A stretch of DNA of 64,000 nucleotides from positions 23,065,001 through 23,129,000 of the forward strand of contig NC_079885.1 in the NCBI RefSeq assembly GCF_029227915.1, read 5' to 3'. How positions within the stretch are numbered: position 1 is the first letter of the stretch; each line of letters opens with the position of its first letter. The position numbers were made by a program, and so were the translations under genes. The notes beneath the pieces are model-generated. The model worked only from the letters and a program-made list of their open reading frames with translations, did no database searches and was not told the DNA's origin. This document shows positions 47,000-57,489 of the stretch, piece by piece. The stretch comes from Hydractinia symbiolongicarpus (Eukaryota > Cnidaria > Hydrozoa > Anthoathecata > Hydractiniidae).

Positions 47000-47670
47000 A
47001 GCTGTAATTTTTGTTACGCTTAATGTTCTCTCAAAGGAGGAAATAATAAAGTTTTAAAATTTTGTTTTGTTTACGTGCTTCCTTTCCCGCTCAACAATGA
47101 CGTCACAGAGTTATTCTATTCGCTAGTCTATGGTACTCTGCTTAGGCTAATGTCTTCATTTATATTATTTTGCATTATAATACTGCATTTACAGTTAAAC
47201 CTAAAGGTAAGAAAAACGAGTTAGATATTTTTTGTCTCGTCCCGTAAACAACGATCGAACAAGCAACGATCTTTACTTAGCTTTGCTCTTATTTAAGGCT
47301 TGTAGTTTGTAAGAACAATCAATTTGCTATCCTGGTTATTCTATGAGGTTGTGAGCCTGCTTTTAACGCACTTTATGTTCTAGTCTGAGCCTATTTTTTT
47401 GTACTAGGTCAATAATATAATATTTAGTGATACCAAAAATGTTCCTGCGCAATTTCCTGTTTAACTGTAAAACTTTAACGTCTGATGGTGAAAAGATGTT
47501 CTGTTGTGAGCTTGTGCTCTGTAAAATTTACAAGACGCTCTTGGGAAAGACTAAATGATTAATCACATTGATCTGGTATCAATTTTTTGTCAATTGGTAA
47601 TGGAAACTACTTAATATAAACTTGAAAAAGTTTCTTTAAGTTTTATAGCTAAATATATCTTAATAATAAA
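47000..47670. other. Gene-free stretch
   Basis: No supported feature between the duplicated segment and the strong hairpin. Confidence 0.4.
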
Positions 47671-47676
47671 TAAAAC

Positions 47677-47718
47677 AGGCATGTGTCGATCAGTGTAGAA
47701 ACTGATCGACATATGCCT
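47677..47718 (+). repeat. Strong 18-bp hairpin with 6-nt loop
   Basis: AGGCATGTGTCGATCAGT (47677-47694) pairs with ACTGATCGACATATGCCT (47701-47718). Seventeen of 18 pairs are Watson-Crick and the other is a G-T, which would be a G-U wobble in plus-strand RNA. The loop is GTAGAA. It lies ~710 bp upstream of the ankyrin-RING start codon. It is shorter than a usual miRNA precursor. Confidence 0.75.
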
Positions 47719-48402
47719 AAGGGCTGTTATGCATTTTTTTGGATTTTGTTATTCAACATTTTATATTTCCTTAAAGATTATTTTTTAAATGATGAAGTGA
47801 TGAAATTTGAGTTTGGTATAGCAGCTTCTTAAATTGCTATTTTTGAAGTTCATGTCTATGTTGACATCATCAGCAACTTTTACTTCTAAACTATGTAAGT
47901 CTTATTTTAATTTTTTTTCAACTCAAATCTCAATTCGTACTTAAAAATTGTAACTTGCAGTTGAAATTGTTTGGCTCACTCATAACTTATGCATTCAGTT
48001 TTTAAACAAAAGTGAAGAATCAGCGATAAATGAACTACAACTAGGAAGATTAAAGAAAGGTAATTTCCCAACTAATGCATAATGGCAGTAAATTGATGCT
48101 AATTAAAAGAAATGGTAACAAAATGTATAAAATAGGAAGCTGAATCTCATATTCATTATAAGGATCAAAAAACGAACATGAAATCTCGACGAGATGTGAA
48201 AATAAGCAGTTTGTTCCTTAACCAAACAAACAAAGCTTAACACAGCTACTGGTTTTCAAAACAATATCACTGGAGTAGAAAAAAATGTATTTTAAAGAAC
48301 ATTAATAGATGTTGTTTACAAGAATGATTTAATTTATTTAACAAGAAAGTCATATCGCACCAACGAATTATTGGATTCTTTTATTGGTTAAACGACTTTA
48401 CT

Positions 48403-48418
48403 ATGTCCTTCTGTGCAG
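48403..48418 (+). promoter_or_regulatory. 3' splice acceptor just upstream of the ankyrin-RING start
   Basis: TATGTCCTTCTGTGCAG ends at 48418, ten bases before the ATG at 48429. No coding exon is needed upstream, so this is either the 3' end of a 5'UTR intron or a spliced-leader trans-splice site. Confidence 0.5.
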
Positions 48419-48428
48419 AGAAATAAAC

Positions 48429-51380
48429 ATGGCATTGTTGAATTGCTTTTCTTTAACGGATGAAAGCCTTACGAGTCCCCTTAATAATGCAGTAACAACA
48501 CCAAATAGACATATAACATTATTGCGCTATAGAGAAAATCCTTTGCAGACAGACAGCAAACACAAGTCAGCATTAGATTTATCCTGGAATGATACATCAT
48601 TTACTGAAAGTGTAAAGCACTTGCCTGATTCATATGCTTCACCATCACATTTTTTAACTAAAAAACTCGAACAATCTGGGAAATCAGCCCTTCGGAAGGC
48701 TTCAAAAGAAGGGAACATCGCTGTCTCAAAAAAACTGAAATCAAAAGGCGTAATAGGGGATTCCATTAACGAGCAAGATATAAACGGCGACACAAAACTC
48801 CATCTTGCTTTAAAAACTCGTGATTATAAGCTTGCGAATATGCTGATTTCATGCAATGCCCAATGTGATTTCCAGAACAGTTTAGGGGACACTGCCATTC
48901 ATATGATGGTAAGACAGCAGAAATTTGGAATGTTAATGCATTTATTTAAAAAGGCGTTTGTAGGTGCTGCTGATTCCAAGGAAAGGTGGTTGGAAATTAT
49001 GAAAATTCAAAACAATAAAGGCAATGCGGCATTACACGAAGCAGTAGTAGTTAATAACGTTAAATTTATTCATCACATCCTACACATTATAGCTTTTTGC
49101 AAAGATCAAAAGTTGTTAACAATGGAAAATAACCAAGGAGAAAGTCCGGTTCATTTAGCACTAAAAAAACAAAACAAGAAAAGGGCTGTTGCTTTATTTA
49201 AAGCCTTTGTTGAGATTAAAAACTTTGATGAGTATTCCAAAAAAAACATGAAAAGCATTCTCTATTTAATTCCACATTGGAATTTCACGCCTATATATTT
49301 TCAGTACATAGAAAAGGTAATTGATGAACAAATGCAATACGCTATCTGTAAACATGCTATATTCAACAGGTACTCCGATGCTCTTGACTATCTCTTAAAA
49401 AACGGAATTCGCTATGACATAGAAGATGACAGTGGAAAAAACTTATTACATTTCGCAGCGCAGTATGGTAGTCTCGAAGAAATTAAAGTCCTTCTGAAAA
49501 ACAGAGCCAATGTTAGTGAAAGGAATCAAAAGACAGGAGATTTACCCTTACATTACGCTGCATCAAATAACACACCAGACGTTGTAAAGTTTCTTTCGCA
49601 AATCAGAGTTAACCTTTGCTATAAAAACAGAATAAACCGAACTCCATTGCACAATGCTTTAATTCTAAAGCGTGTTGCTATTTCTACAATTTTAATGGAT
49701 ACTACGGATTATATGTGGTTTAAAGACCTTAATGGAAACTCTCCCTTGCATCTTGTTTTTTTATATTTTACATCAATCAGTGACGTACGCAAACTATTTT
49801 CAAAAGTCGATTCAATCTGGCCACTTACCTCAGAAAATAAAGATGGAGAATCGCCATTACTACTGGCATTAAAACTCCAAAACATCCACCTTATGAGATA
49901 CATTTTTAACAAGATTCCAGCATCTATAGACACAAATAATATAACGGATGATATGTGTTCAAAACTTTTACAAAACCACAGTTCGAGCAAAAACACGATG
50001 GAGTTTCTCAGGTCTCTATTCGAAGAATTTAGAATTAGAAAATCTGAATCTGAAATCTTTAAAGTTTCTGTGAAACTCATCTATCAAGCATACGTACACG
50101 GTTTTAATGACCTTGCCCAAGTGCTCATTCAAATAAATCCTCCCTTTGGGCGTTTTTGTCATGAAGCAGTTTTGCATAAAATAGATAGAAATTTTATTAC
50201 ATTTTTACTGGCAATGGGTGACGGTGTAAATTCCACAGATGGTGAAAACAATACGGCCTCAAGCATGGCAATGGTAACTAAGGAAGAAAGAGCAGTCAGA
50301 CTGCTGTTAGAAATTTTTACCAGCGTGCGTACTTGCAAAGAGGATAAAATTACTTGCCTGGTCAGAGCGCTTGAATACAATATTCTTAGCCGTGAATTTT
50401 TAAAAGAAGAAAGATTGAAAGAAATTTTGAAGCTCCTGATAGAAACATTGCGTTCTAATTATTACTATGCTACAAATTATTTTCTTGACCTTTTGCAGAA
50501 GTATTCAATATCTGTTGACACTTCCAACCTTACTGAAGCAGTTAGAGCTTTTGATGACACAGAAGAAAGCAAAAACCAGCTCCATCGATTATTAAAATTT
50601 GTCGATGTTAACGTACTTGACAAAAACGGAGAACTGCCTTTAAACGTTGCAGTTAAGCTGAATAAGAAGCAGGTTGTTGATATTTTATGTGAGAATGATG
50701 CCTTTGTAAATATATCTGATGGCAATGGACTCAGTGCCATTGATATTGCTATCCAGAGAAACGACTCTAACATAACTAGGGTATTCTTGCTATCTTTGGA
50801 AAAAGGCAGTCGATGTGTTAATTCAAGAGATAATACATTGTTGCATTCACTGATCGAACAGAGTAATAACAATATACTTCTCAAACTAGATGGTGATCCT
50901 GAATTTATTCAGCATTACGATCATGTAAACGTAAACGCAGTAAATCTTGACGGAAACACACCACTTGATTTGGCCTTACTGACAAAGAATGAAATTGCGT
51001 TGAGCCTTCTTCTGTGTTTAAACGCAGACGTGAATATATCAACTAAAAACGAGAAGAAACTTATTAACATGTTCCAACAGGCTCCTGATATTATGTTAAG
51101 AATGATGGAGAAATTATTAAAACATAGAAAAAACACGTTTATTGAAGAGATTGAGTGTCCGATATGCACTGAAGTCTGCCAAGAGATATACATATGCATA
51201 AACGGACATTCTATTTGTGGGCAATGCGCAAAACATCCGAGTATAGAAAATTGTCCAATGTGCCGAGTACCCTTTAAGGGAAACTGGCAACGCGGCGTTC
51301 AGAATGAAGAACGGCGCTTTAAAGCTATATTGGCTCACATTGAAAGAGAAAATATATTCTCTTCGTCTTGTAATTTTTAA
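48429..51380 (+). CDS. Ankyrin-repeat protein with C-terminal SINA-like RING finger
   Basis: A single uninterrupted frame of 983 aa. I start it at the ATG at 48429 (AACATGG), because an upstream in-frame ATG at 48384 lies before the probable splice acceptor at 48418. Residues ~25-115 are unique. About ten or more ankyrin-type units follow in two blocks (~120-530 and ~735-870), e.g. NGDTKLHLALKTRDYKLANM, SGKNLLHFAAQYGSLEEIKV and DGNTPLDLALLTKNEIALSL. The middle (~530-735) is helical but not clearly ankyrin. At residue ~910 a RING-like finger begins (ECPICTEVC, then CINGHSICGQC, then CPMCR), closest to SINA/SIAH-type RINGs. A cytoplasmic E3 ubiquitin ligase that reads substrates through ankyrin repeats is the likely role, inferred from the domains. 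The absence of introns over 3 kb is notable. A decayed partial copy lies at 55888-56140. Confidence 0.9.
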   Translation: MALLNCFSLTDESLTSPLNNAVTTPNRHITLLRYRENPLQTDSKHKSALDLSWNDTSFTESVKHLPDSYASPSHFLTKKLEQSGKSALRKASKEGNIAVSKKLKSKGVIGDSINEQDINGDTKLHLALKTRDYKLANMLISCNAQCDFQNSLGDTAIHMMVRQQKFGMLMHLFKKAFVGAADSKERWLEIMKIQNNKGNAALHEAVVVNNVKFIHHILHIIAFCKDQKLLTMENNQGESPVHLALKKQNKKRAVALFKAFVEIKNFDEYSKKNMKSILYLIPHWNFTPIYFQYIEKVIDEQMQYAICKHAIFNRYSDALDYLLKNGIRYDIEDDSGKNLLHFAAQYGSLEEIKVLLKNRANVSERNQKTGDLPLHYAASNNTPDVVKFLSQIRVNLCYKNRINRTPLHNALILKRVAISTILMDTTDYMWFKDLNGNSPLHLVFLYFTSISDVRKLFSKVDSIWPLTSENKDGESPLLLALKLQNIHLMRYIFNKIPASIDTNNITDDMCSKLLQNHSSSKNTMEFLRSLFEEFRIRKSESEIFKVSVKLIYQAYVHGFNDLAQVLIQINPPFGRFCHEAVLHKIDRNFITFLLAMGDGVNSTDGENNTASSMAMVTKEERAVRLLLEIFTSVRTCKEDKITCLVRALEYNILSREFLKEERLKEILKLLIETLRSNYYYATNYFLDLLQKYSISVDTSNLTEAVRAFDDTEESKNQLHRLLKFVDVNVLDKNGELPLNVAVKLNKKQVVDILCENDAFVNISDGNGLSAIDIAIQRNDSNITRVFLLSLEKGSRCVNSRDNTLLHSLIEQSNNNILLKLDGDPEFIQHYDHVNVNAVNLDGNTPLDLALLTKNEIALSLLLCLNADVNISTKNEKKLINMFQQAPDIMLRMMEKLLKHRKNTFIEEIECPICTEVCQEIYICINGHSICGQCAKHPSIENCPMCRVPFKGNWQRGVQNEERRFKAILAHIERENIFSSSCNF

Positions 51381-52440
51381 CCTTCTGTTGTTATTTTTAT
51401 ATTTGTTGTGCTGACTGCTATTAAATACTCCAATTATTGAAATTTCCTGGTTTCTGTCCCTACCTGCCACAACTTAATCCTATCATGGCAAAAAATGTGA
51501 AAGCTCCAAGATTTCTCCTCCCTCCAGATTTATTTAAACAACTCTTGAACTAGTAAACGCTAGGTGTTAAAGCTTGGTGTTTTTTTTGTATATACCTATT
51601 AAAAATATATAATATTTTGCCAAAAAAATCTTTCTTCCTCGCCATGTCTATATATTTTACTAACAAAAATAATTGATAGTACTAGGGACAATCTTTTTCA
51701 AAACGGTAAAGCATTGGTTCTAGTAAGAGCAAATATGATTTTTTTACTGCAAATAGAAAACACCCTTATCAAGAGAAATGACATCTGATGTTGTAGATTG
51801 CATGTTTTCTAATTGGAACGTTAGTTGAACATGAATTTCCTGTTTCCGTATCTCTACATTCGACGTCGGGTTTTTTTTATTCAAAGTGGGATCTTTTCGA
51901 TCAGATAAATTTGCAGTTCCTGTTGGATATTAAAAACAGCCCTAAAACACCTGTAGCTTCTTCAAATCATAGAAATTGGCCATTAGCGAGTATATATTCT
52001 CGCTAAATGTTCCGAAACAATTCATTCGCAAGATTAATTTGCGCGAAATATTGAAAAAAGTTTATTGAAGTCGTGAAATTATATTCTCCCTAATTTTTTT
52101 AAAAGGTAATAAATAATTTTGTTTTCTGTGCAAGGTGTGGAGGAAGATGTTAGATAGATGATATATCAAGAATTTTGAAAGATATATCAAAATATTAAAG
52201 ACGTCATCGAAGTACACACACTTATACGTCCAAGAAAACTAAACAAGATTATTAAGTATGTTTAAAATTGATCTTTTTGGTATACAGTCTATTGGCTTGC
52301 GAGACATATCTATATTATGTCCAAAATAACAGCAATGAAACATCTTAGTTCAGCAAGAACAAATAATTACATAGCTTGTATTAAGTTATGCACAGAAAAA
52401 ACATTGCTTTGAACAACATTTTATACACTCTTTTTTAATC
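51381..52440. other. 3' flank of the ankyrin-RING gene
   Basis: An ATTAAA variant polyadenylation signal occurs ~40 bp after the stop (51420-51425). The rest is AT-rich with GCGAAA-type low-complexity motifs near 52025-52075. No other gene. Confidence 0.4.
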
Positions 52441-52448
52441 AACACGCT

Positions 52449-52720
52449 GTAATCCCAAAGGATTTTCCCTGGCATGAGTAATCACACAAACAGGAAATTT
52501 TAACACTTGTAATGTTAATTCTCCACTTAACGATAACTATTCTAATAGTTGATTACAGATCGATTATTCTTCAGTTTCCGAAGTATATATTTCCCCTTCT
52601 TTTTTTTCCTTTACGAATATAATACAAGTATATATAAAAAAATTTAAGAGAAAAAAGTTAATTGATTGCAAAAAGATAAAAAAAGCAATGATACGTTTCT
52701 TTTGTCATAAAATTAATACA
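52449..52720 (+). repeat. Flanking duplicated segment, right copy
   Basis: This matches 46710-46990 (AATCCCAAAGGATTTTCCC...GCATGA near the start, CGTTTCTTTTGTCATAA near the end). A CAAACAAACAAA-rich block and AACATAGC at 52912-52950 echo CAAACAAACAAAGC and AACACAGC at 48222-48245. Together these suggest a second copy of the region upstream of the ankyrin-RING gene. Confidence 0.45.
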
Positions 52721-52962
52721 ATATAATTAATTGTAGCCACGTCCTTGTTTACTGTAAAGGTAAAGATGCAGTGGTAAATGCTAAGGAGTAATTTGTTTTA
52801 GTAATCACTCATTGCTTCATTTGATAATACCGCACAGTTGTTACGTATCCACTGCCCTTTAATAATTTCAAATTTGATGAAGTCCTGTCAATAAAGAGTA
52901 GCTTGCCTTAGACAAACAAACAAACAAAACAAACAAAAAACCTAACATAGCATTCAAGAACA

Positions 52963-53173
52963 CTAGTCGGTAGCCTGTGGAAAAATTCCATAGGGGAGCA
53001 CCGTCGTGCATATCTCCGGCATCGCTGCATCCTTGCCGCCTGTTAACATAGAATTTACTTAGATAAGGGTTGCTACCATGATTATAAGTGCAATCATTTT
53101 TCGATTACAAAGCCCCAGATTTTAAACTGGGTAGCAGACAGACAGACAGCGAGTGCGAGTGTTATAATATAGA
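52963..53173 (-). mobile_element. Helitron-like element, longer subfamily
   Basis: On the minus strand this starts TCTATATTATAACACTCGC after a host A (complement of 53174) and ends in a hairpin (CTATGGAATTTTTCCACAGG) followed by CTACCGACTAG and a host T. At 211 bp its interior differs from the 137-140-bp copies, but the ends follow the same rules. The GTCTGTCTGTCTG tract near the 5' end is shared. Confidence 0.65.
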
Positions 53174-53179
53174 TTTTGT

Positions 53180-54880
53180 GCGAATATTTTGAATCTATTT
53201 GCAACGCGATATAAACACATGTAGCTACTAATGAAATATATTGATCCTTTTCAAGGGGGTTCCCAACTTTTTAAAATATTTCCCTTTACTATCATTAAAA
53301 AAATTATTGATTTAATTTTGTCATGTAACTGACCTTTTAACTCTTAACTCAAAAGTGAGGTCTATTAGCCATAACTTATGATCACTCAACTTCAAGATAT
53401 CAAGATGGAAACCATACCTAAGGGAATGAAATTGAATGAAAATGGATTTTCAGGCATTTTTGAAGCAACTTTTCATGCGATCTATGTAAAAACTGGAAAA
53501 TATGTTAAACTAGAAATTAAAAAAAGAGTTGCGAAGCATTTTGCAAGTTGCGAGCAAAATTAAACTATCCAATATTTTCTCCCTAGTGCTTCTTGTTTCT
53601 CTGGCGCTAACATACATCAAAATTGAATATCATAACGTAGAAGAAACCTGGGGACGAGGCAGGGAAATGAACGCTCTGCAGAACAATTCGTTGCGCAAAA
53701 ACGGTTTTTATTTTGCGAAGAGACTGCGCGAGTATTTAATGTGCGTGGGATATTTCTTTTAAAAATGTGCGAGAAAATTAGATTACGCGAAACTAACAAA
53801 AACGTATAACGCGTGTTAAAATTTTGTGCCACCTTTTCCCACAGAATGATAAAAGTAAAGAGCGCAATACAAAATTACACTTTTAACAGTATTCTGAAAG
53901 ATATGTAATACATCGAGTTGTACAACCCGCAGAGGTTTGTCCAAACGTTAACGATTTACCGGCAGTAGAAGCCACAGAATCTGCTGGAACAAATTTCGAA
54001 AACTCAAGGGAAACAATTAAAACAAAAACAAACAAATCAAAGCAGGTTTTAACTTTATCACGATTTATTAAATAGCTTCAATTTTGGACAGAAAAAACAA
54101 TAACGGTTTCGCCTTCTTTTCACCACACTCATTGGAAGATTACATCACTCACTCCCATTGTACACAATTGAAAAGAAAAAGAAAACATTTTCATATAGTG
54201 AAGTTTTCAGTGCCTTTAAGGGATGGCCAAGCCAATGGAATTGAAAGCGCTGTTTTTCATCTCATAAATAATTAAGGCAAGTTCGGTAAAGTATGGAAGA
54301 AAAAACTAAACAATTTGGCAACTTTACTAATTTTATATGCAAAGTTCCAACCATACCAACAGTTTCCAAATCTGACAAAATCATTTTAGAAGTGTTTATT
54401 TTTCCAGAATTTGATTGATGCGAGACCAGGAAATTTAAATAAGTTTATTGTCCTAGACACATTCAAAAACACATGCTTCTCATCATTTGTTCTTTTTTTC
54501 AACCAACATTAATGTAATCACCCAGAGAAAATTATAATGTCTCTTGTCTGTGTTTTAGTACACAAATACAAAAATATTAAAAGTGCTGAACTTTGGCAAT
54601 CATATATTTTGCAATCACACCCTTTTGAAAACTATGCTGAATCATGCCTATTATTAAATTCATCACTATAGAATAGCTCCTTGGATAGGATTCTTTGCTG
54701 GATGAATAAAATGACTGACAAATGGCTTATCGTAAACAAAATGGTTATTTTTACACAAATAATTTTAAAAATAATGAACTTTTTTAGGTGGGTTGTTCTC
54801 AAACACACGTGGGCGGTGGACAGGAAACTGTTGTGTAATTTCTCTAGGTCTATCTTTCCTGAGAATATTCTAAGATAAGA
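53180..54880. other. Gene-free stretch
   Basis: Short frames at 53378-53563 and 54084-54275 begin with plausible ATGs but match nothing recognisable. By position this could be the eroded body of the duplicated ankyrin-RING unit, but no ankyrin coding text was seen before 55.88 kb. Confidence 0.35.
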
Positions 54881-54894
54881 GTGTGCCGATAAGC

Positions 54895-55070
54895 CGCAAA
54901 CGCCCGCATATATAAGGGCGAGTTTGGGCGACTTTTCGAATTAAATTAGCGGTTATCTTTTGAAACCGCCCGCACTTTCCCGAACTCCCCGGGAGCATTC
55001 CTAAAATGCAATTCCTTGTAACATACCATGCGGACGATAGTTGGAAGAAGGCGCTTTGGGAGATAGGAGG
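54895..55070 (+). promoter_or_regulatory. Possible promoter and short first exon
   Basis: A good TATA box (CATATATAAGGG, ~54907-54918) sits in a GC-rich palindromic context (AAACGCCC and GGGCGAGTTT). About 90 bp downstream an ATG at 55006 opens 21 codons (MQFLVTYHADDSWKKALWEI, then G) that end at a donor-like GAG/GTAATA at 55070. No downstream exon was found. It may be the promoter of an unrecognised gene or a transposon end. Confidence 0.25.
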
Positions 55071-55079
55071 TAATAAAGT

Positions 55080-55880
55080 TTGTATGTGATTTATTTAATC
55101 AAAAACCATCAAAACAGTCCTTTTAAGAACTTCGCTACCACATATTAAGTTTATTTTAATTCTTATAGTTTTTTTGAATAATTAGTGTCTGTTTTTCTTT
55201 TTTTTTTTCATCAGTCAGGTAGTAATACAGTTTCTCCATATGTATTTTTCAAATTACTTTCAATTATTTTATACAAAACAGAGGTAGCTAGCTACCTTTT
55301 GTGTGATTAAGCCTTGCCTTGATTTAGATAAAGCCAATTAAAATTGATAATATTGTATTCTTACATCTTCTTAGAAACAATAAAATAAAACACAGTTCGG
55401 CGCGTTATAATTGTACAAATTACTTCAATATTTCTTTAGAAAAGGGTAGCTTACACAGGAGCTTTCCAATCCAACTGAAATCTCCAAAAAAAGCACAGCA
55501 ACAAAAAAGCCTAAAATACACAAGTAAAGTCGATTAGAAACGGGACAAGCAATAAATTATTTTAAAAGAAGAAAACCGTTTTAATACTATTATTTTTCAT
55601 TAAAATACACAACTCTAATAGTAATAGAAGCAAAATTGCAAAATAATTAATTAATTATTTATACAACAATTAGCTATAATACAAAGAAATGAGGCATATT
55701 TTAGGTCTGTAAAATATACGTGTCTAATATGCCGACTACCGTTTCTTGTTCACAGCCTCTCTGCGTGTTCAAGTTCGGCGGACGTATAATCTGGACCAAA
55801 AGACGGGGGTTATGTGCAAAAATATCAAAAATATCCTATTTCTTTATTTTATTGTTATTGGACACGCCCACTGATTAATA
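55080..55880. other. Gene-free stretch
   Basis: AT-rich sequence with no supported feature, ahead of the decayed ankyrin copy. Confidence 0.4.
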
Positions 55881-55887
55881 TTTGTAA

Positions 55888-56140
55888 TAAGGAAAACATT
55901 TTTTGCCTGGTCATGGCACTTGAATATGATGTTTTAAGAAGCGAATTTTTCAAACTTGTTTTATTTAATGAAATTATTCCGCTTATAATGACACAGAAGA
56001 AACCAAAATGGACAAAATGGAGAGCTGCCTTTAAACATTGCAGTTAACCTAAATAAGAAGCATGTTATTGATGTTTTATGCGAGAATAATGCCTTTGTAA
56101 ATACAAGCTATGTTGATCGATTCAGTCCTAGGGAAACGAT
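55888..56140 (+). pseudogene. Decayed partial copy of the ankyrin-RING gene
   Basis: Two collinear blocks match the gene at 48429-51380. The first (55888-~55990) corresponds to ~50338-50440 (shared TTGCCTGGTCA and CACTTGAATA/CGCTTGAATA). The second (~55985-56140) starts with ATGACACAGAAGAAA, equivalent to ~50555, then jumps to the equivalent of ~50617 (GCCTTTAAACATTGCAGTTAA, GAGAATAATGCCTTTGTAAAT). Internal deletions and stops destroy the frame. There is no RING or earlier ankyrin part. With the flanking duplicated segments this indicates an old tandem duplication of the locus. Confidence 0.8.
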
Positions 56141-56149
56141 CAAGGGCTA

Positions 56150-57010
56150 ACTTATTGATAATTTTGGAGGATTTTGGAGGATTCCGATAACATTAAATTT
56201 ATATTCGTTTAGCATGATGGAAAATTCATCAAAAGTGGACATTAGTGCTTGTACATTTAAGTGAGCAATTGATGTATATGTGGATTTCTCTTTTTAGGGT
56301 GTTTATTTTCCGTTGGTTGGAATTCCTCTGTTGTATTTGTAGAAGATATGTCTAGATCTCTTGTATTGTGATAAGGTAGGTTGTCAGAACACAGTTGTTA
56401 CATGTCCAGTATTTGAAAATTTTAGCTGTGTGGTGTTTTTACTCAGCTTTCGAAATATTAAGGCAGAAAATGTGTGCCAAGTTAAGACATTGTAAACGTT
56501 TTCTGTTAGTGCCAACCCCCTTGTTACATTGTGAACATTTCGGCGTAACTTTTAGATTGTGGGTTAAGTTCAATATCGCAGGACATAAGTAAGTTGAACG
56601 TAGCCCTACAATTTCAATAATAATTTATTCGACTCTTTGCTCTTTTTATTTTTGCTTTCTTCACAAATATTTTATATGCAAAAGTACTCTCTCTCGACAT
56701 ACTTTAATTTCAGCAGGTGTTGTCTAAATCAGAGCAACTGAAATAATTATCAACGTAATGAGACTTGAACTATTCATATTAGTAAACAGCGGTTTCCATA
56801 TGCAATGTTATATGAAAGGTGCGTGTAATTTTAAACTTCCAAAATATAGAAACAAAATTAAAGTAAAATTAAAATACTTGTATTTCACTCAACTAACAGG
56901 TTACCAAACTAACAAAGTATTTAAGCAGGTATAAAAACAACCCAGTACAAGTAGCGAATTAATTCTATTTGAACCAATGAGTATCATAATATCAATGTAT
57001 AAAATGTATA
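56150..57010. other. Gene-free stretch
   Basis: No supported gene. A 10-bp unit (ATAAAATGTA type) is repeated three times at ~56997-57022. Confidence 0.4.
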
Positions 57011-57019
57011 AAATGTATA

Positions 57020-57310
57020 AAATGAGACGCCTCCGCTCTCGTGCCCATGTGTACTATGGATATAAATAGTTGTATTATCAGCGTATTGTAGGGTATGATT
57101 CTGTGAAATAGTAGATGTTTGACCTCTATGTATCTGTCAGATACATAAAGGTTAAACAGGACCGTGTTTAATATACTATCCTGTGGTACTTTAAAGGAAA
57201 TTGACTTCGGCGCTGATTTTATGTCATCAATTTAGAAGCGCCGTGTGCGTTCAGTAACATAACTGTAAATTAAAGGAAAAAATTCGTTGGATAGTTTTTT
57301 AACATTTTAA
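57020..57310 (-). pseudogene. LINE reverse transcriptase remnant
   Basis: On the minus strand the translation gives YVTERTRRF, IDDIKSAPKSISFKVPQDSI, then VLFNLYVSD. In a neighbouring register a YADD-box relic (LQYADNTTIYIH) follows. These correspond to the GVPQGSxLGPxLFxLYxxD and YADD motifs of non-LTR retrotransposon RTs. Stops and frameshifts are present and key residues are altered (GVPQG is KVPQD; YADD is YADN). No endonuclease domain is seen. It may belong to the same LINE type as the fragment at 62985-63735. Confidence 0.7.
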
Positions 57311-57436
57311 GAAGATTTCGATGACAGCATCCTTTTTAGCAGATAAAACCTTAAAAATAGAGTCATTTTTTTTTAAAAGTATTCCTCTATATAATGGATT
57401 GTCATATACTATGATTTATAAAAACTAAGCTACGAT

Positions 57437-57485
57437 TTTGTGTGACAGGCAGACAGACAGACGTATACGGGTATTATAATATAGA
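57437..57485 (-). mobile_element. Helitron-like 5'-end fragment
   Basis: On the minus strand TCTATATTATAATACCCGTA is followed by TACGTCTGTCTGTCTGCC and CACAAAATCG. The copy then stops. Only the 5' ~50 bp of the family remain. Confidence 0.6.
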
Positions 57486-57489
57486 TTCA

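Noticed and set aside
48384-48428. Upstream in-frame ATG extending the ankyrin-RING protein by 15 residues
   Set aside because: It lies before a strong splice acceptor (48418), so it is probably outside the mature mRNA.
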